A stretch of DNA of 64,000 bases from Chitinophaga filiformis (GCF_021646545.1 NZ_JAKIRP010000016.1:143763-207762), one strand, 5' to 3'. Numbered from the stretch's first letter, positions 1 through 9,009 are shown. The notes: a model not told the origin generated them from the letters alone. Numbers and translations: made by a program.

Positions 1-116
1 GCATCTATTACTCCCGATCGTTCAACGATCGCCTTTGAGGGCATTAACAGGGAAATGAGAAATATCAGTATCCCAAAACAAAGAACACTTAACAACAATA
101 ATTTGACGAAACGCAT
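1..116 (-). CDS. SRPBCC-like membrane-anchored protein, N-terminal part only
   Basis: The minus strand from 116 reads ATG and stays open to the window edge, giving 38 residues: a basic start (MRFVK), one hydrophobic segment, then LMPSKAIVERSGVIDA. This is the N-terminal layout of the neighbouring SRPBCC protein (membrane segment, then a proline and a beta strand with alternating V/I). The start lies 2 nt after the stop codon of that gene, so the two are almost certainly co-transcribed tandem paralogues. The family (polyketide cyclase / START-like fold) binds hydrophobic ligands in a helix-grip cavity; the ligand is unknown here. The 3' part is outside the window. Confidence 0.6.
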   Translation of the reverse strand, partial: MRFVKLLLLSVLCFGILIFLISLLMPSKAIVERSGVID

Positions 117-118
117 AT

Positions 119-652
119 CTATTTTACTAATTTCTCCAGGTTTTCTAACCCTTTTTCAAAATCTTTTCCAATCAATTTATCAAGCATCAATCCCCTGATC
201 TTCGCAGCAGGATATCTGCCTACTTCCATTGCGATGCCCCAGGTAACATGAGTACCTCTGCCAGAGGGTTCGAAACGAAAAAAACCTTTTGTCGCCTTAC
301 TCTCCATGAACTGCATTTCGATTGTAATGTGCTCATATGGCCGGGAAGCTACAATTGTAACTGACCCCTTACCTACCTTCCGCTTCCTGCTTATCCACTG
401 ATAGCCGGCCCCTGTCCCGCTCATTTTATCATTGTACGACAGTTTCATTTTAGGGTCAACCTGGTGCCAGGGCGACCATTTCTCCCAGTTACGCAATACA
501 TTCACCTGATCAAAAACGACGGAAAGAGACGCAGGAATGGACCTGACACGTACTACTTTCACTGTAGCAGGCAGGAACATGCTAACAATACACAAACCTG
601 GTATCAGCACTCCAAGTGCTCCAAGTATGATAAATAAGGCTTGCATATACAA
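119..652 (-). CDS. SRPBCC family (polyketide cyclase-like) protein with N-terminal membrane anchor
   Basis: 177 residues. Residues 4-28 form one hydrophobic segment, followed by a helix-grip domain with the usual motifs: NVLRNWEKWSPW near 51-62, then a GTGAGYQW turn and a C-terminal amphipathic helix (DFEKGLENLEKLVK). Similar bacterial proteins are anchored START-like domains with no fixed enzymatic role; a ligand-binding function is inferred. It lies 27 nt downstream of the ABC permease and 2 nt before a second SRPBCC gene, so all three probably share a transcript. Substrate unknown. Confidence 0.75.
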   Translation of the reverse strand: MYMQALFIILGALGVLIPGLCIVSMFLPATVKVVRVRSIPASLSVVFDQVNVLRNWEKWSPWHQVDPKMKLSYNDKMSGTGAGYQWISRKRKVGKGSVTIVASRPYEHITIEMQFMESKATKGFFRFEPSGRGTHVTWGIAMEVGRYPAAKIRGLMLDKLIGKDFEKGLENLEKLVK

Positions 653-679
653 AAGGTAGGAAAAAATCCAGACTATTCC

Positions 680-1783
680 CTATTCCCACCTGAAAACCCT
701 TACTGCTACGATATATACAACCACTCCCCAGAGGGCAATTACGCCAAGCTCAAGCCCTACATTCCATAAGTGCTGTCCTTCGAAAGCGATCTTGCGGAAT
801 GCATCATTCAGGTAGGTCAGCGGCATAACACGGCATACCGGCTGTAGCCACGAAGGGAAAGCATCCACAGCAACAAAGGTGCCTGCCAGCAGGAACTGTG
901 GCAAGGTGATCACGTTGGCAATAGGTGGTATGGCGCTCTCGCTGTTTGCAATGCCGCTTACCACAAATCCAAAGCCCATGAATACGATCACGCCGAAGGC
1001 CGTTAGCACCAGCATTTCAAGAAAAGTGCTCCACCCATGTACCAGTGTAAACCCGAAGGCAAAATAACCAATGGCAATGATCAGCACTGCTCCCGCTACC
1101 TGGAATATCAGGCGGGCAAGGGCCTCTCCCAGTACAATATGGAGCCTGCGGATGGGTGTGGCGAAGAAACGTTTCAATACCAGCGTCTGGCGCAGGCTGA
1201 AGAAGAGAAATGCGGTGCTGAATACAGCCGCGCTCAACAGGGAAAAGCTGAGCAGACCGGGCAGAATGAAGTCGATCGTACGATAACGGCGTCCCGGCAA
1301 CACTTCCACCGGTTCCAGTTTCGCAATGGAACCCCTGGGATAATACACGTCATCTGCTTTATAAATGATTCCGCTCAGTATAGTCTGAAATAAAGAGATC
1401 TTGTCTGCCGCAGCCGTGGAAGTACGCACCTTCACATCGCAGGCAGGTGCATTACCCTGGGCGGGACGTGAAGTAATACGGATAATGGCGGTAATATGTC
1501 CTTTTTTCAGATCATCCTCCATTTCTGCAGCTGCCTGTCCCGTCACCAGCTTAAGGCTTTTCTCACTGGCCAGTTGCCTGTACAGGTAACCGCTGGTATC
1601 GGTAGCGGCATCCACCCCAACCTTCACTGATATACCGTTATCGCCGATAAAACCAAACACCAGAATGAACACCAAAGGGAATCCCAGACTGAAGATCACT
1701 GCTGAAGGGCTTCTCACTATTCCTATCAGGCTTGCTTTGGACATGGCTAACAGCGCCTTCCATTGATTGTATTTAACCGCCAT
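680..1783 (-). CDS. ABC-2 type transporter permease
   Basis: 367 residues. One N-terminal membrane helix (about 26-46) precedes a roughly 120-residue extracytoplasmic domain, then about five further helices (about 180-365). This is the layout of the YhhJ/DrrB class of ABC-2 permeases. The sequence RSPSAVIFSLGFPLVFILVF is typical of the first helix. The protein would form the membrane half of an exporter for a drug, lipid or polysaccharide-like substrate. No ATP-binding subunit is encoded next to it here, so its ATPase must be beyond the left edge or elsewhere. It heads a minus-strand operon with the two SRPBCC genes; substrate unknown. Confidence 0.85.
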   Translation of the reverse strand: MAVKYNQWKALLAMSKASLIGIVRSPSAVIFSLGFPLVFILVFGFIGDNGISVKVGVDAATDTSGYLYRQLASEKSLKLVTGQAAAEMEDDLKKGHITAIIRITSRPAQGNAPACDVKVRTSTAAADKISLFQTILSGIIYKADDVYYPRGSIAKLEPVEVLPGRRYRTIDFILPGLLSFSLLSAAVFSTAFLFFSLRQTLVLKRFFATPIRRLHIVLGEALARLIFQVAGAVLIIAIGYFAFGFTLVHGWSTFLEMLVLTAFGVIVFMGFGFVVSGIANSESAIPPIANVITLPQFLLAGTFVAVDAFPSWLQPVCRVMPLTYLNDAFRKIAFEGQHLWNVGLELGVIALWGVVVYIVAVRVFRWE

Positions 1784-1854
1784 ACTTACTTAAACGCTGG
1801 TCTATTCTTAAAAAATCGCATAAAACTACTATTGTTTTACCCATTTCCATAAAA

Positions 1855-1879
1855 AAACCTGCCCTTGAGGGGCAGGTTT
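1855..1879 (-). terminator. Intrinsic terminator after sppA
   Basis: 10-bp stem AAACCTGCCC / GGGCAGGTTT with a 5-nt loop. On the minus strand it is followed by a run of seven T, so it ends sppA transcription and separates it from the ABC permease operon. Confidence 0.85.
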
Positions 1880-1908
1880 AATACTATTTTAAGTCTGTAA
1901 GTATCTTC

Positions 1909-3672
1909 TTATCTGATTTCCACCACATAAGGCAGCTTTGCCTGGATCTCTCCGCTCATTTCTTTCAGATGTTTGATCTGCTGATAAACAGCATACTGAT
2001 CTCCCAGCTCTTTTTTAATGGCAGTCTCCATACGGGCATCCCCTGCAAAGGACTTCACAAATTTTTCGAACGGCTGCTCCGCTTCAGGATATTCCCTTAA
2101 ACGGTAACCACTGATCTTCGCCAGTTTCGCAGCACATTTAATGGCATCGTCAATACCACCGATACGGTCCACCAGTCCCAGTTGTTTTGCCTGTATGCCA
2201 CTCCATACGCGGCCCTGGGCAATGCTGTCCACGATTACCCCATTCAGTTTGCGGCCTTCCACCACACGCCCCTTAAAGGTGCTGTAGATGCTATCAACTG
2301 AGTTCTGTATGAATTTCTTTTCGATTTCTGTCAATGGACGGGAGGTATTGCCAAGATCAGCATATTGTGCTGTCTTAACACCATCGAAGGTTACTCCGAG
2401 TTTGTTCTTAAAGAATCCCTGCAGGTTCGGCAACACGGCAAAAACGCCGATAGAACCTGTCAGCGTGTTCGGCTGTGCAAAAATAGAGTCGGCCATGCAG
2501 GAAATATAGTAACCACCGGAAGCCGCATAGTCTCCCATGGACACTACCACCGGTTTGCTCTTTTTAGCCAGTGTCAGCTCCCTCCAGATAGACTCTGATG
2601 CCAGTGCACTACCACCGGGAGAGTTCACACGGAATACGATCGCTTTTACATCCTTATCCTGTCTTGCCTCGCGGATGAGCTTCACAAATTGTCCGCTGCT
2701 GATAGTCTCGTCCTTCTCGCTGTCACCACCCACAATATTTCCCTGCGCATAAATAATGGCAATCCTGTTATCCTCGCCTTTGCCGGTAGATGCATCCGTT
2801 GCACTTTCATATTTGGAGAGGGAGATAAAATTAATTTTCTCATCCCCACCAAGTCCCAGTCTTGACTTGATTTCATCCATCACCTGGTCATTGTATTTCA
2901 ACCCATCAACGAGCTTGTATTTCAGCGCATCATTCGCTTCCTGGATCAGCCCCCCGTTAGCATACTGGTGCAGTGTGGCGGTGTCTATTTTTCTGGAAGC
3001 GCCGATATTTTTCAGGAAATTGGCGTATAGGTCGCCCAGGTAAGCGTTTGTCTGGATGCGGTTAGCCACCGTCATCTGTGTTTCCCGCAAAGGCTCTGTA
3101 GCGCTCTTGAAGCGGCCATCATAAAAGATCTGCGGTTGGATTTCCAGTTTGTCCAGCGTTCCTTTCAGGAAGGTCAGCTGGGTAAAGAAACCGCTGAATT
3201 CCATACCTCCTTTCGGATGCACATATACCTTGTCTGCCAGGGAAGCTACATAGTAACTCTTTTGGTCCATCACCTCACCATAGGCATAAATGAACTTACC
3301 GGATTGTTTAAATTTCAGCAGCGCATTACGCACTTCCTCGTTGGTGGCAAACCCATTGGCATTGTTGTCTGCCTTCAGATAGATCCCTTTTATATTATCG
3401 TCAGTTTCTGCATGTCTGATCAGGCGCACCACATCATAAAGCCCCGGGGTTTCTTTGGGTCCCTGACGCAATACGGCATTTACGGGGTCTACAATCTTTT
3501 GTTCGGCATAAGGCTGACTGGTTTCAAGCACCAGCACTCCATTTGGCGATAAGGTAACTTCTTCAGGGCTGACAGCCGACTTTATTACACCCATCAGTAT
3601 GAACATCCCAAAAAAGATGATCACAATGAAAGCCAGCAGGGTGGCAAAGAAAATTTTAAAAAAACTACGCAT
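1909..3672 (-). CDS. sppA: Signal peptide peptidase SppA, long (67K) form
   Basis: Membrane-anchored serine protease that degrades cleaved signal peptides in the envelope. The start is taken at 3672 (587 residues). A longer frame reaches 3792 but would overlap folK and prepend a charged stretch before the membrane anchor (residues 6-30). The protein has the tandem S49 layout of E. coli SppA. The general base Lys189 lies in RFKSATEP in the N-terminal half, and the nucleophile Ser385 lies in DYAASGGYY in the C-terminal half, followed by the conserved TLTGSIGVF. Both catalytic residues are present and length is normal. It is divergent from folK and has its own terminator downstream. Confidence 0.95.
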   Translation of the reverse strand: MRSFFKIFFATLLAFIVIIFFGMFILMGVIKSAVSPEEVTLSPNGVLVLETSQPYAEQKIVDPVNAVLRQGPKETPGLYDVVRLIRHAETDDNIKGIYLKADNNANGFATNEEVRNALLKFKQSGKFIYAYGEVMDQKSYYVASLADKVYVHPKGGMEFSGFFTQLTFLKGTLDKLEIQPQIFYDGRFKSATEPLRETQMTVANRIQTNAYLGDLYANFLKNIGASRKIDTATLHQYANGGLIQEANDALKYKLVDGLKYNDQVMDEIKSRLGLGGDEKINFISLSKYESATDASTGKGEDNRIAIIYAQGNIVGGDSEKDETISSGQFVKLIREARQDKDVKAIVFRVNSPGGSALASESIWRELTLAKKSKPVVVSMGDYAASGGYYISCMADSIFAQPNTLTGSIGVFAVLPNLQGFFKNKLGVTFDGVKTAQYADLGNTSRPLTEIEKKFIQNSVDSIYSTFKGRVVEGRKLNGVIVDSIAQGRVWSGIQAKQLGLVDRIGGIDDAIKCAAKLAKISGYRLREYPEAEQPFEKFVKSFAGDARMETAIKKELGDQYAVYQQIKHLKEMSGEIQAKLPYVVEIR

Positions 3673-3712
3673 TATGGAAGATTTAATGTAAAAGGACCTA
3701 CCGGTCGTCTTC

Positions 3713-3745
3713 TTTTTCCAAAAATAAAGAATATGTATACTTTTG
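3713..3745 (+). promoter_or_regulatory. Promoter of folK
   Basis: A TACTTTTG box (3738-3745) fits the Bacteroidota -7 consensus TAnnTTTG, and a TTTTT tract (3713-3717) lies about 20 nt upstream where the -33 TTTG is expected. A start near 3752 would leave a leader of only about 9 nt before the folK ATG. Confidence 0.5.
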
Positions 3746-3760
3746 GGCCGTTGAAGATAC

Positions 3761-4252
3761 ATGAATAAAGCAATATTACTTATAGGTGGCAATCTGGGAG
3801 ACCGTACCGGTCATCTCCAACAGGCTGTGGAGCAGATAGATAAGCAGGTAGGCAAGGTGGAAAAAATTTCCGCCCTTTATGAGACGGCTGCCTGGGGCCA
3901 TGTGGAGCAGCCGGATTACCTCAACCAGGCCCTCCTGGTGTCAACCGGAATGGATGCACGAACTCTGCTGCAAACGGTATTGGCCATAGAGCACAATATC
4001 GGCCGCATCCGCCGTCAGAAATGGGGCGCCCGGGTGATCGACATAGATATCATCTTCTACAACGATGCCATCATCAATGAGCCCGACCTGAAAATCCCTC
4101 ACCCACAGATGCAGTTCAGACAATTTGTACTGGTTCCCCTCCGGGAGATCGTTCCTGACTGGCAGCATCCCATATTACACCAGTCTGTCAGCACCTTGCT
4201 TGAAAACTGTACAGACCAGTTACCCGCCAGAAAATACGAGGGCGTACTCTAA
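3761..4252 (+). CDS. folK: 2-amino-4-hydroxy-6-hydroxymethyldihydropteridine pyrophosphokinase
   Basis: Cytoplasmic folate-biosynthesis enzyme that transfers pyrophosphate from ATP to 6-hydroxymethyl-dihydropterin. 163 residues, the normal length. The N-terminal GGNLGDR motif (9-15) and the signature KWGARVIDIDIIFY (87-100) with the Mg-binding pair Asp94/Asp96 are intact. The ATG at 3761 follows a good promoter and matches the family N-terminus (AILLIGGNLGDR). It lies 15 nt before a deoxynucleoside kinase gene, an arrangement I recall from other Bacteroidota, so the two are probably one operon. Confidence 0.95.
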   Translation: MNKAILLIGGNLGDRTGHLQQAVEQIDKQVGKVEKISALYETAAWGHVEQPDYLNQALLVSTGMDARTLLQTVLAIEHNIGRIRRQKWGARVIDIDIIFYNDAIINEPDLKIPHPQMQFRQFVLVPLREIVPDWQHPILHQSVSTLLENCTDQLPARKYEGVL

Positions 4253-4267
4253 ACCATTCACCGGTCC

Positions 4268-4891
4268 ATGAATTATAAATACATCACGATAGAAGGTAAT
4301 ATCGGCGCAGGGAAAACCACCCTGGCGACCAAACTCGCTGCACATTTCAACGCTAAACTTATCCTGGAGGAATTTGCCGATAATCCTTTCCTGCCGAAGT
4401 TTTACGAAAAGCCCCAGCAATACGCCTTCCCCCTGGAACTGTTTTTCATGGCGGAACGTTACAAGCAATTAAAAGACATGCTGCAGATGCAGGATATGTT
4501 CAGCAATCTCGTCGTGTCTGATTATCTTTTTATCAAGAGCCTCCTGTTTGCAAAGATCAATCTGAAAGAGGAAGAATACAGCCTTTATCAGAAACTGTTC
4601 GATATCATCAATCCGCAGCTGGTGCAGCCGGATCTGCTCATTTTTCTCAATGCCCCCGTGCCTAAGCTGCAGCAGAACATTAAGCACCGGAACCGCTCCT
4701 ATGAACAGCAGATAGCAGACGAATATCTCGTGAGCGTGCATGATATGTATATGCAGTACATCCGTCAGCATCCCGTTCGCACACTGATGCTGGACATGAC
4801 AAAGGTTGACTTCGTAAAGAACCCGGCGGACTTCGATAGACTCCTGAAGGCCCTGGATAAGGATTACGAACCAGGCATCCACTATCTATAA
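4268..4891 (+). CDS. Deoxynucleoside kinase (dAdo/dGuo kinase family)
   Basis: 207 residues, the usual size for bacterial deoxyadenosine/deoxyguanosine kinases of the dNK/TK2 family, which phosphorylate salvaged deoxynucleosides with ATP. The P-loop GNIGAGKTT spans residues 10-18. The region EEFADNPFLPKFY (about 38-50) and the later KHRNRSYEQQI (arginine-rich lid, about 140-150) are family hallmarks. Substrate preference cannot be read from the sequence. It follows folK after 15 nt on the same strand, so co-transcription is likely. Confidence 0.9.
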   Translation: MNYKYITIEGNIGAGKTTLATKLAAHFNAKLILEEFADNPFLPKFYEKPQQYAFPLELFFMAERYKQLKDMLQMQDMFSNLVVSDYLFIKSLLFAKINLKEEEYSLYQKLFDIINPQLVQPDLLIFLNAPVPKLQQNIKHRNRSYEQQIADEYLVSVHDMYMQYIRQHPVRTLMLDMTKVDFVKNPADFDRLLKALDKDYEPGIHYL

Positions 4892-4922
4892 AGATTATCT
4901 ATCGGGAAATAAATAATATTGC

Positions 4923-4954
4923 TTTGCTCTATAAGACAGGGTGAAGTAATTTTG
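4923..4954 (+). promoter_or_regulatory. Strong Bacteroidota-type promoter in the spacer after the dNK gene
   Basis: TTTG at 4923-4926 and TAATTTTG at 4947-4954 match the -33 and -7 consensus elements with a 20-nt spacer. There is no convincing gene between it and the terminator at 5073-5111. Confidence 0.65.
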
Positions 4955-4960
4955 TAGTGT

Positions 4961-5111
4961 AGAACAGAAAAGACGACCAGCTATATACCCGACAAAACGA
5001 ACGGCATTGAAGGTTAAAAGATAATTAAGAGTGATATAAGGTACAGAAGCTTACAGTAACAATGGAAAACCGGGACTCCGGTAGGCACACGCTTACCGGA
5101 GTCCTTTTTTT
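4961..5111 (+). ncRNA. Candidate small RNA, about 150 nt
   Basis: The segment is bounded by a consensus promoter (4923-4954) and an intrinsic terminator (5073-5111) and holds no plausible coding frame; the only ATG, at 5062, opens a frame running into the opposite gene. I do not recognise it as 4.5S, 6S, tmRNA or RNase P RNA. The exact 5' end is inferred from the usual distance to the -7 box. The alternative is that it is only an untranslated tail region of the folK operon with a spurious promoter match. Confidence 0.4.
5073..5111 (+). terminator. Intrinsic terminator
   Basis: Perfect 11-bp stem GGACTCCGGTA / TACCGGAGTCC (5073-5083 and 5094-5104) followed by seven T. It sits tail-to-tail with the YhiN gene ending at 5110 and may work weakly in both directions. 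Confidence 0.85.
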
Positions 5112-6336
5112 ATCTTTCTGCGATAGCGCTTGCCGCAATCCAGCCGCTCGTCCAGGCGTGCTGGAAGTTGAATCCACCTGTGATCCCATCCACATCCATC
5201 ACTTCCCCCGCAAAGAACAATCCCGGCGCCAGCTTGCTCTCCATGGTAGCAGGATCTATTTCAGATAAACGGATGCCTCCGCAGGTTACAAACTCCTCTT
5301 TAAAGGTTGTCTTTCCCTTTACCGGGCACTCCATAGCAGTCAGGTATCTGATCAGTTTATGCTGCTCTTTTGCCGGCATATCGGCCCAGCGCACGTCCTC
5401 TCCTATCCCCGATTGCTGCAGGAAGAACTGCCATAAACGCTGGGGTAGTCCGAAAGGGTTCTTATGATGCATTTTCTGGCCTCCCAGGGAAAACCGCAGT
5501 CCCTGCATTTCTTCCCGTAAACTATTTTCATTGAATGCAGGCAGCCAGTTGACCAATGCTGTAAACTGGTATTGCAATGCACCCAGTTCCCGTGCTCCCC
5601 ATGCGGAAAGCCGCAATATGCAAGGCCCGCTCATACCCCAGTGAGTGATAAGCAGGGGGCCTTTTTCCTGCAGTTTGGTGCCTGCTATCTTCACATGGGC
5701 CTCCTCCACGCTCACACCCATCAGGGTCGTGACAGGATTACCCGGCATATTGAAGGTAAAAAGGGATGGCATGGGAGGCTCGACCTGATGGCCTATAGCC
5801 TGCAACCAGGCAAACTTGTCCAGCTGGGCATAACCGCCGGCAGCTACACATACCTGGTCTGCTTTCAGCACCGCTCCGTCCTGTAAGCGGACTTCCCATC
5901 CGTTATTTCCCCGGACCAGTTCACTGACTGCTGCATTCATTCTAATCTTTACGCCGTACCTGTCTGCCTCTTTCAGAAGACAGTCGATAATGGTCTGGGA
6001 ATTGTCCGTTACCGGGAACATCCTCCCATCAGCCTCGGCTTTCAATGACACTCCGCGTTCTTTGAACCAGGCGATAGTGTCCTGTACAAAAAAGCGGCTG
6101 AAAGCCTTCTTTACAAAGTGCTGGCCTCTCGGATAGCGTTTTGACATATATAATATATCGGGGGCATTATGTGTTACATTACACCTTCCTCCGCCCGATA
6201 CCTTCACTTTAGATAAAAGTTTACTGCTTTTTTCTATTAATATGACTTCCAGCTGAGTATGAAGACGTGCAGCATTTACAGCACAGAAAAAACCGGCCGC
6301 TCCACCCCCTATAACTACTAATCTCTTGTTTACCAT
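5110..6336 (-). CDS. NAD(P)/FAD-dependent oxidoreductase, YhiN/BaiN (HI0933) family
   Basis: 408 residues, full length for the family. The N-terminal dinucleotide-binding motif VVIGGGAAGFF (7-17) is followed by the family signature SGGGRCNVTH (about 47-56), and the C-terminal GGFNFQHAWTSGWIAA closes the FAD site. HI0933-like proteins are cytoplasmic flavoproteins. Members have been linked to bile-acid 7-dehydroxylation (BaiN) but most are uncharacterised, so no substrate is proposed. Single gene, divergent from the MG2-type protein gene. Confidence 0.9.
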   Translation of the reverse strand: MVNKRLVVIGGGAAGFFCAVNAARLHTQLEVILIEKSSKLLSKVKVSGGGRCNVTHNAPDILYMSKRYPRGQHFVKKAFSRFFVQDTIAWFKERGVSLKAEADGRMFPVTDNSQTIIDCLLKEADRYGVKIRMNAAVSELVRGNNGWEVRLQDGAVLKADQVCVAAGGYAQLDKFAWLQAIGHQVEPPMPSLFTFNMPGNPVTTLMGVSVEEAHVKIAGTKLQEKGPLLITHWGMSGPCILRLSAWGARELGALQYQFTALVNWLPAFNENSLREEMQGLRFSLGGQKMHHKNPFGLPQRLWQFFLQQSGIGEDVRWADMPAKEQHKLIRYLTAMECPVKGKTTFKEEFVTCGGIRLSEIDPATMESKLAPGLFFAGEVMDVDGITGGFNFQHAWTSGWIAASAIAER

Positions 6337-6431
6337 CTTTTTATGTCACTGACTTTTTCCAAAATCACTATCCCGCAGCAATAATAATCCAAAGCCGGGA
6401 GATTGTAATTTATTAAATACCAATAACATTA

Positions 6432-6462
6432 TTTGTATATATAAATTTTTAGCTCTATTTTG
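6432..6462 (+). promoter_or_regulatory. Likely promoter of the MG2-domain protein gene
   Basis: TTTG (6432-6435) and TATTTTG (6456-6462) are separated by 20 nt; the -7 box is one base short of TAnnTTTG. A start near 6470 would favour translation from ATG 6497 or 6509 over the upstream TTG at 6476. Confidence 0.45.
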
Positions 6463-6508
6463 CATATTATAATTTTTGATACTATATTGTTGCAAAATGT
6501 TGTTCCAC

Positions 6509-8950
6509 ATGCAATCTGTGTTCTCTAAAAAACTAAAGTGGCTCCTCCCAGTCTGTCTGCTGGGCATAACCGGCGCCCTTGCATTTTACCCCGCCGATGA
6601 ATGGCAGGATAAAATCACTCAAGCCTTGGAACAGTACAGCAAACGCTTCCCCCAGGAAAAGGTTTACCTGCACCTGGATAAGGATTACTACGCCGCTGGG
6701 GAAACCATGTGGTTCAAAGCGTATGTTTTGCTACAAGGCCAGCCTTCCCTTTCGGCAACCAACCTGTATGTAGAGTTGGTAGACAAATCCGGAAATGTGG
6801 TAAGTAAAAAATTAATCTCTATCGGTGGTGCTACCGGCTCTGGTGCGTTCGAACTGCCGGACAACTTTAAAGCGGGTCAATACCAGGTACGTGCATACAC
6901 TGCATGGATGCTGAACTTTGACTCAGAATACCTCTTCTACAAAAACATTGAAATATTCGACCCGGCGAAACCAATTGGCCCTACACCAAAAGCGCCTGCT
7001 ACTGATTTCGCTGTCAACTTCTTCCCTGAAGGTGGTAACCTGATTGCAGGTGTTGCCGGCCGCGTTGCTTTCAAAGCAATCGATCAGCACGGCTATCCGC
7101 AGGAAGTAAATGGTATCATCCAGAACCTGAAGGGAGAAACGGTGGCTTTAGTGAAAACTACCCGCGATGGTATGGGTATGTTCGATCTCACCCCGGCTGC
7201 CGGAGAAACTTACAAAGCACTGATCCAGACCAGCAAAGGTCAGCAGAAAACAATACTGCTGCCAGTGGTAAAAACATCTGGCGTAGGTCTTAAGGTCTTC
7301 AACAAGGGCACCCGTATCTTCTATCAAACCTTACCTGCAACGAAAGACAATCCTGTTTATAACAACATGATGATCGTTGCACAGATGCAGCAGCACATCG
7401 TATACAAAGCGAAACTGAATGCAGCGGAAGGCCAGATGAGTGGTTTCATACCTACCAAAGAACTTCCTTCCGGTATCGTTCAGCTGACCATCTTTAATGC
7501 TGAAGGTTTGCCAATGGCAGAAAGACTTGCTTTCGTAAGAAAGAACGACTTCCTGGCCATGACCCTGCAGAATGTTGCGGTTAATACACAGCCAAGACAG
7601 AAAAACACACTGGAAATAAAAATACCGGACACCATGCTTACCAGCTTGTCCGTTTCCATTACCGATGCTGACAATATCGTGAAAGATCAGGATGAGAACA
7701 ACATCGTCTCCAACCTGCTCCTTACTTCCGATCTGAAAGGTTACATCGCTAATCCGGCCCAGTACTTCAAAGATATGGATCCGGCTACCCTCCAGGGGCT
7801 GGACCTGATCATGATGACCAATGGCTGGAGAAGGTTCAGCTGGGAAAAGATCCTCCACAACTACATGCCTGACATTAAGTACCCTTATGAACAGGGCTTA
7901 CTGCTGAAAGGTGTGGCTACCACCAACAAAGGTGCTGCTGCCCTGGCAAATGGTAAGGTGGACTTCATCCTGAAACAGCCGATCGATACTTCCACCGCAT
8001 TCTCTTCCGTTACTACCAACGATAAAGGTGAATTTGCCGTAGACCGTCTGCAGTTCGTAGATACGATCAACGTATTCTACCGCGCTAACGATCCTAACAA
8101 AGCCTGGAAAGACGTGAACGTGAAATTCGAACCTCACTTCTTTGAGAAAAAAGAAGCGGTAACACTGCCTTATCCGTTCAGAACTACCGTGGAAATAGAG
8201 CATAGGGTATTAACCACTTATCTCTCCACTGTAGCCGAAAATACTGCAGTAACCAGATCCATCGCTAACAAACCGATCTTCCTGAAAGAGGTGAACGTAC
8301 GCGAAAAACGTCTGAGCAAAACAGAATCTGTTGAGCAACGTTATGCTACAGGTATGTTCAATGCCGGTGATGGTTATGCATTTGACCTCACCAGGGATGA
8401 AGCAGGCAGCCTCAGTATCTTCCAGTACCTCCAGTCCAAAGTACCTGGTCTGAGCATCAACCTGACCGATCCTAACGGACCAGCCCTGAACTGGCGTGGT
8501 GGTCCTCCCGTACTGTTCCTGAATGAAATGCCAACCAACATCAGCATGCTGAGCAACATTAACATCGGCGATGTGGCTTTCATCAAGGTTTTACGTCCAA
8601 CCTTCGTAGGTGGTTTCGGTGGTAGCTCCGGCGCTATCGCAGTATACACCAGAAAAGGCGGTGACAGCAAAGCGGATGTGGATACACGCGGCTTCGAGAA
8701 ATACAGGAAAGGTGGTTACAACATCGTGAAAGAATTCTACGCACCGGATTATACCGTTCGTAAGGAAATTCACATCCTGCAGGATAAAAGGCTGACTCTC
8801 TACTGGAATCCAAACCTGATAGCAGATTCCCTGACTCATACTGCCAAGGTTTCCTTCTATAACAACGACTTCACAAGACGTTTCCGTATAGTAGTGGAAG
8901 GTATGGGTGAAGATGGTTCAGTAGGACGCACAGAACAACTTTTACAATAA
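6509..8950 (+). CDS. Exported MG2-like / TonB-plug-like surface protein
   Basis: 813 residues from the ATG at 6509, which places a signal peptide (KKLKWLLPVCLLGITGALAF) at the N-terminus; ATG 6497 is also possible. Residues about 40-150 resemble the alpha-2-macroglobulin MG2 domain: KVYLHLDKDYYAAGETMWFK, then a beta-sandwich. The C-terminal part carries a TonB-receptor plug-like domain (SIFQYLQSKVPGLSI ... GAIAVYTRKG) but no beta-barrel. This architecture is common in Bacteroidota and usually annotated as a TonB-dependent receptor plug-domain protein. It probably acts at the outer membrane in a polymer- or protein-handling complex, but its exact role is unknown. Single gene with promoter and terminator. 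Confidence 0.75.
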   Translation: MQSVFSKKLKWLLPVCLLGITGALAFYPADEWQDKITQALEQYSKRFPQEKVYLHLDKDYYAAGETMWFKAYVLLQGQPSLSATNLYVELVDKSGNVVSKKLISIGGATGSGAFELPDNFKAGQYQVRAYTAWMLNFDSEYLFYKNIEIFDPAKPIGPTPKAPATDFAVNFFPEGGNLIAGVAGRVAFKAIDQHGYPQEVNGIIQNLKGETVALVKTTRDGMGMFDLTPAAGETYKALIQTSKGQQKTILLPVVKTSGVGLKVFNKGTRIFYQTLPATKDNPVYNNMMIVAQMQQHIVYKAKLNAAEGQMSGFIPTKELPSGIVQLTIFNAEGLPMAERLAFVRKNDFLAMTLQNVAVNTQPRQKNTLEIKIPDTMLTSLSVSITDADNIVKDQDENNIVSNLLLTSDLKGYIANPAQYFKDMDPATLQGLDLIMMTNGWRRFSWEKILHNYMPDIKYPYEQGLLLKGVATTNKGAAALANGKVDFILKQPIDTSTAFSSVTTNDKGEFAVDRLQFVDTINVFYRANDPNKAWKDVNVKFEPHFFEKKEAVTLPYPFRTTVEIEHRVLTTYLSTVAENTAVTRSIANKPIFLKEVNVREKRLSKTESVEQRYATGMFNAGDGYAFDLTRDEAGSLSIFQYLQSKVPGLSINLTDPNGPALNWRGGPPVLFLNEMPTNISMLSNINIGDVAFIKVLRPTFVGGFGGSSGAIAVYTRKGGDSKADVDTRGFEKYRKGGYNIVKEFYAPDYTVRKEIHILQDKRLTLYWNPNLIADSLTHTAKVSFYNNDFTRRFRIVVEGMGEDGSVGRTEQLLQ

Positions 8951-8974
8951 GCATAGCCCACTGGCTGACAAAAA

Positions 8975-9009
8975 AATAGTCCATAGTTCAACAACTATGG
9001 ACTATTTTT
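8975..9009 (+). terminator. Intrinsic terminator
   Basis: Perfect 14-bp stem (8975-8988 with 8993-9006; core TAGTCCATAGTT), 4-nt loop, ending in a T run. It closes the MG2-protein gene. Confidence 0.85.

Noticed and set aside
3673..3792. N-terminal extension of sppA to 3792
   Set aside because: The extra 40 residues precede the membrane anchor, overlap folK on the other strand and cover the folK promoter; the ATG at 3672 fits the family.
5062..5268. 68-codon frame crossing the terminator
   Set aside because: It runs through a strong terminator stem and then antisense to the YhiN-type gene.
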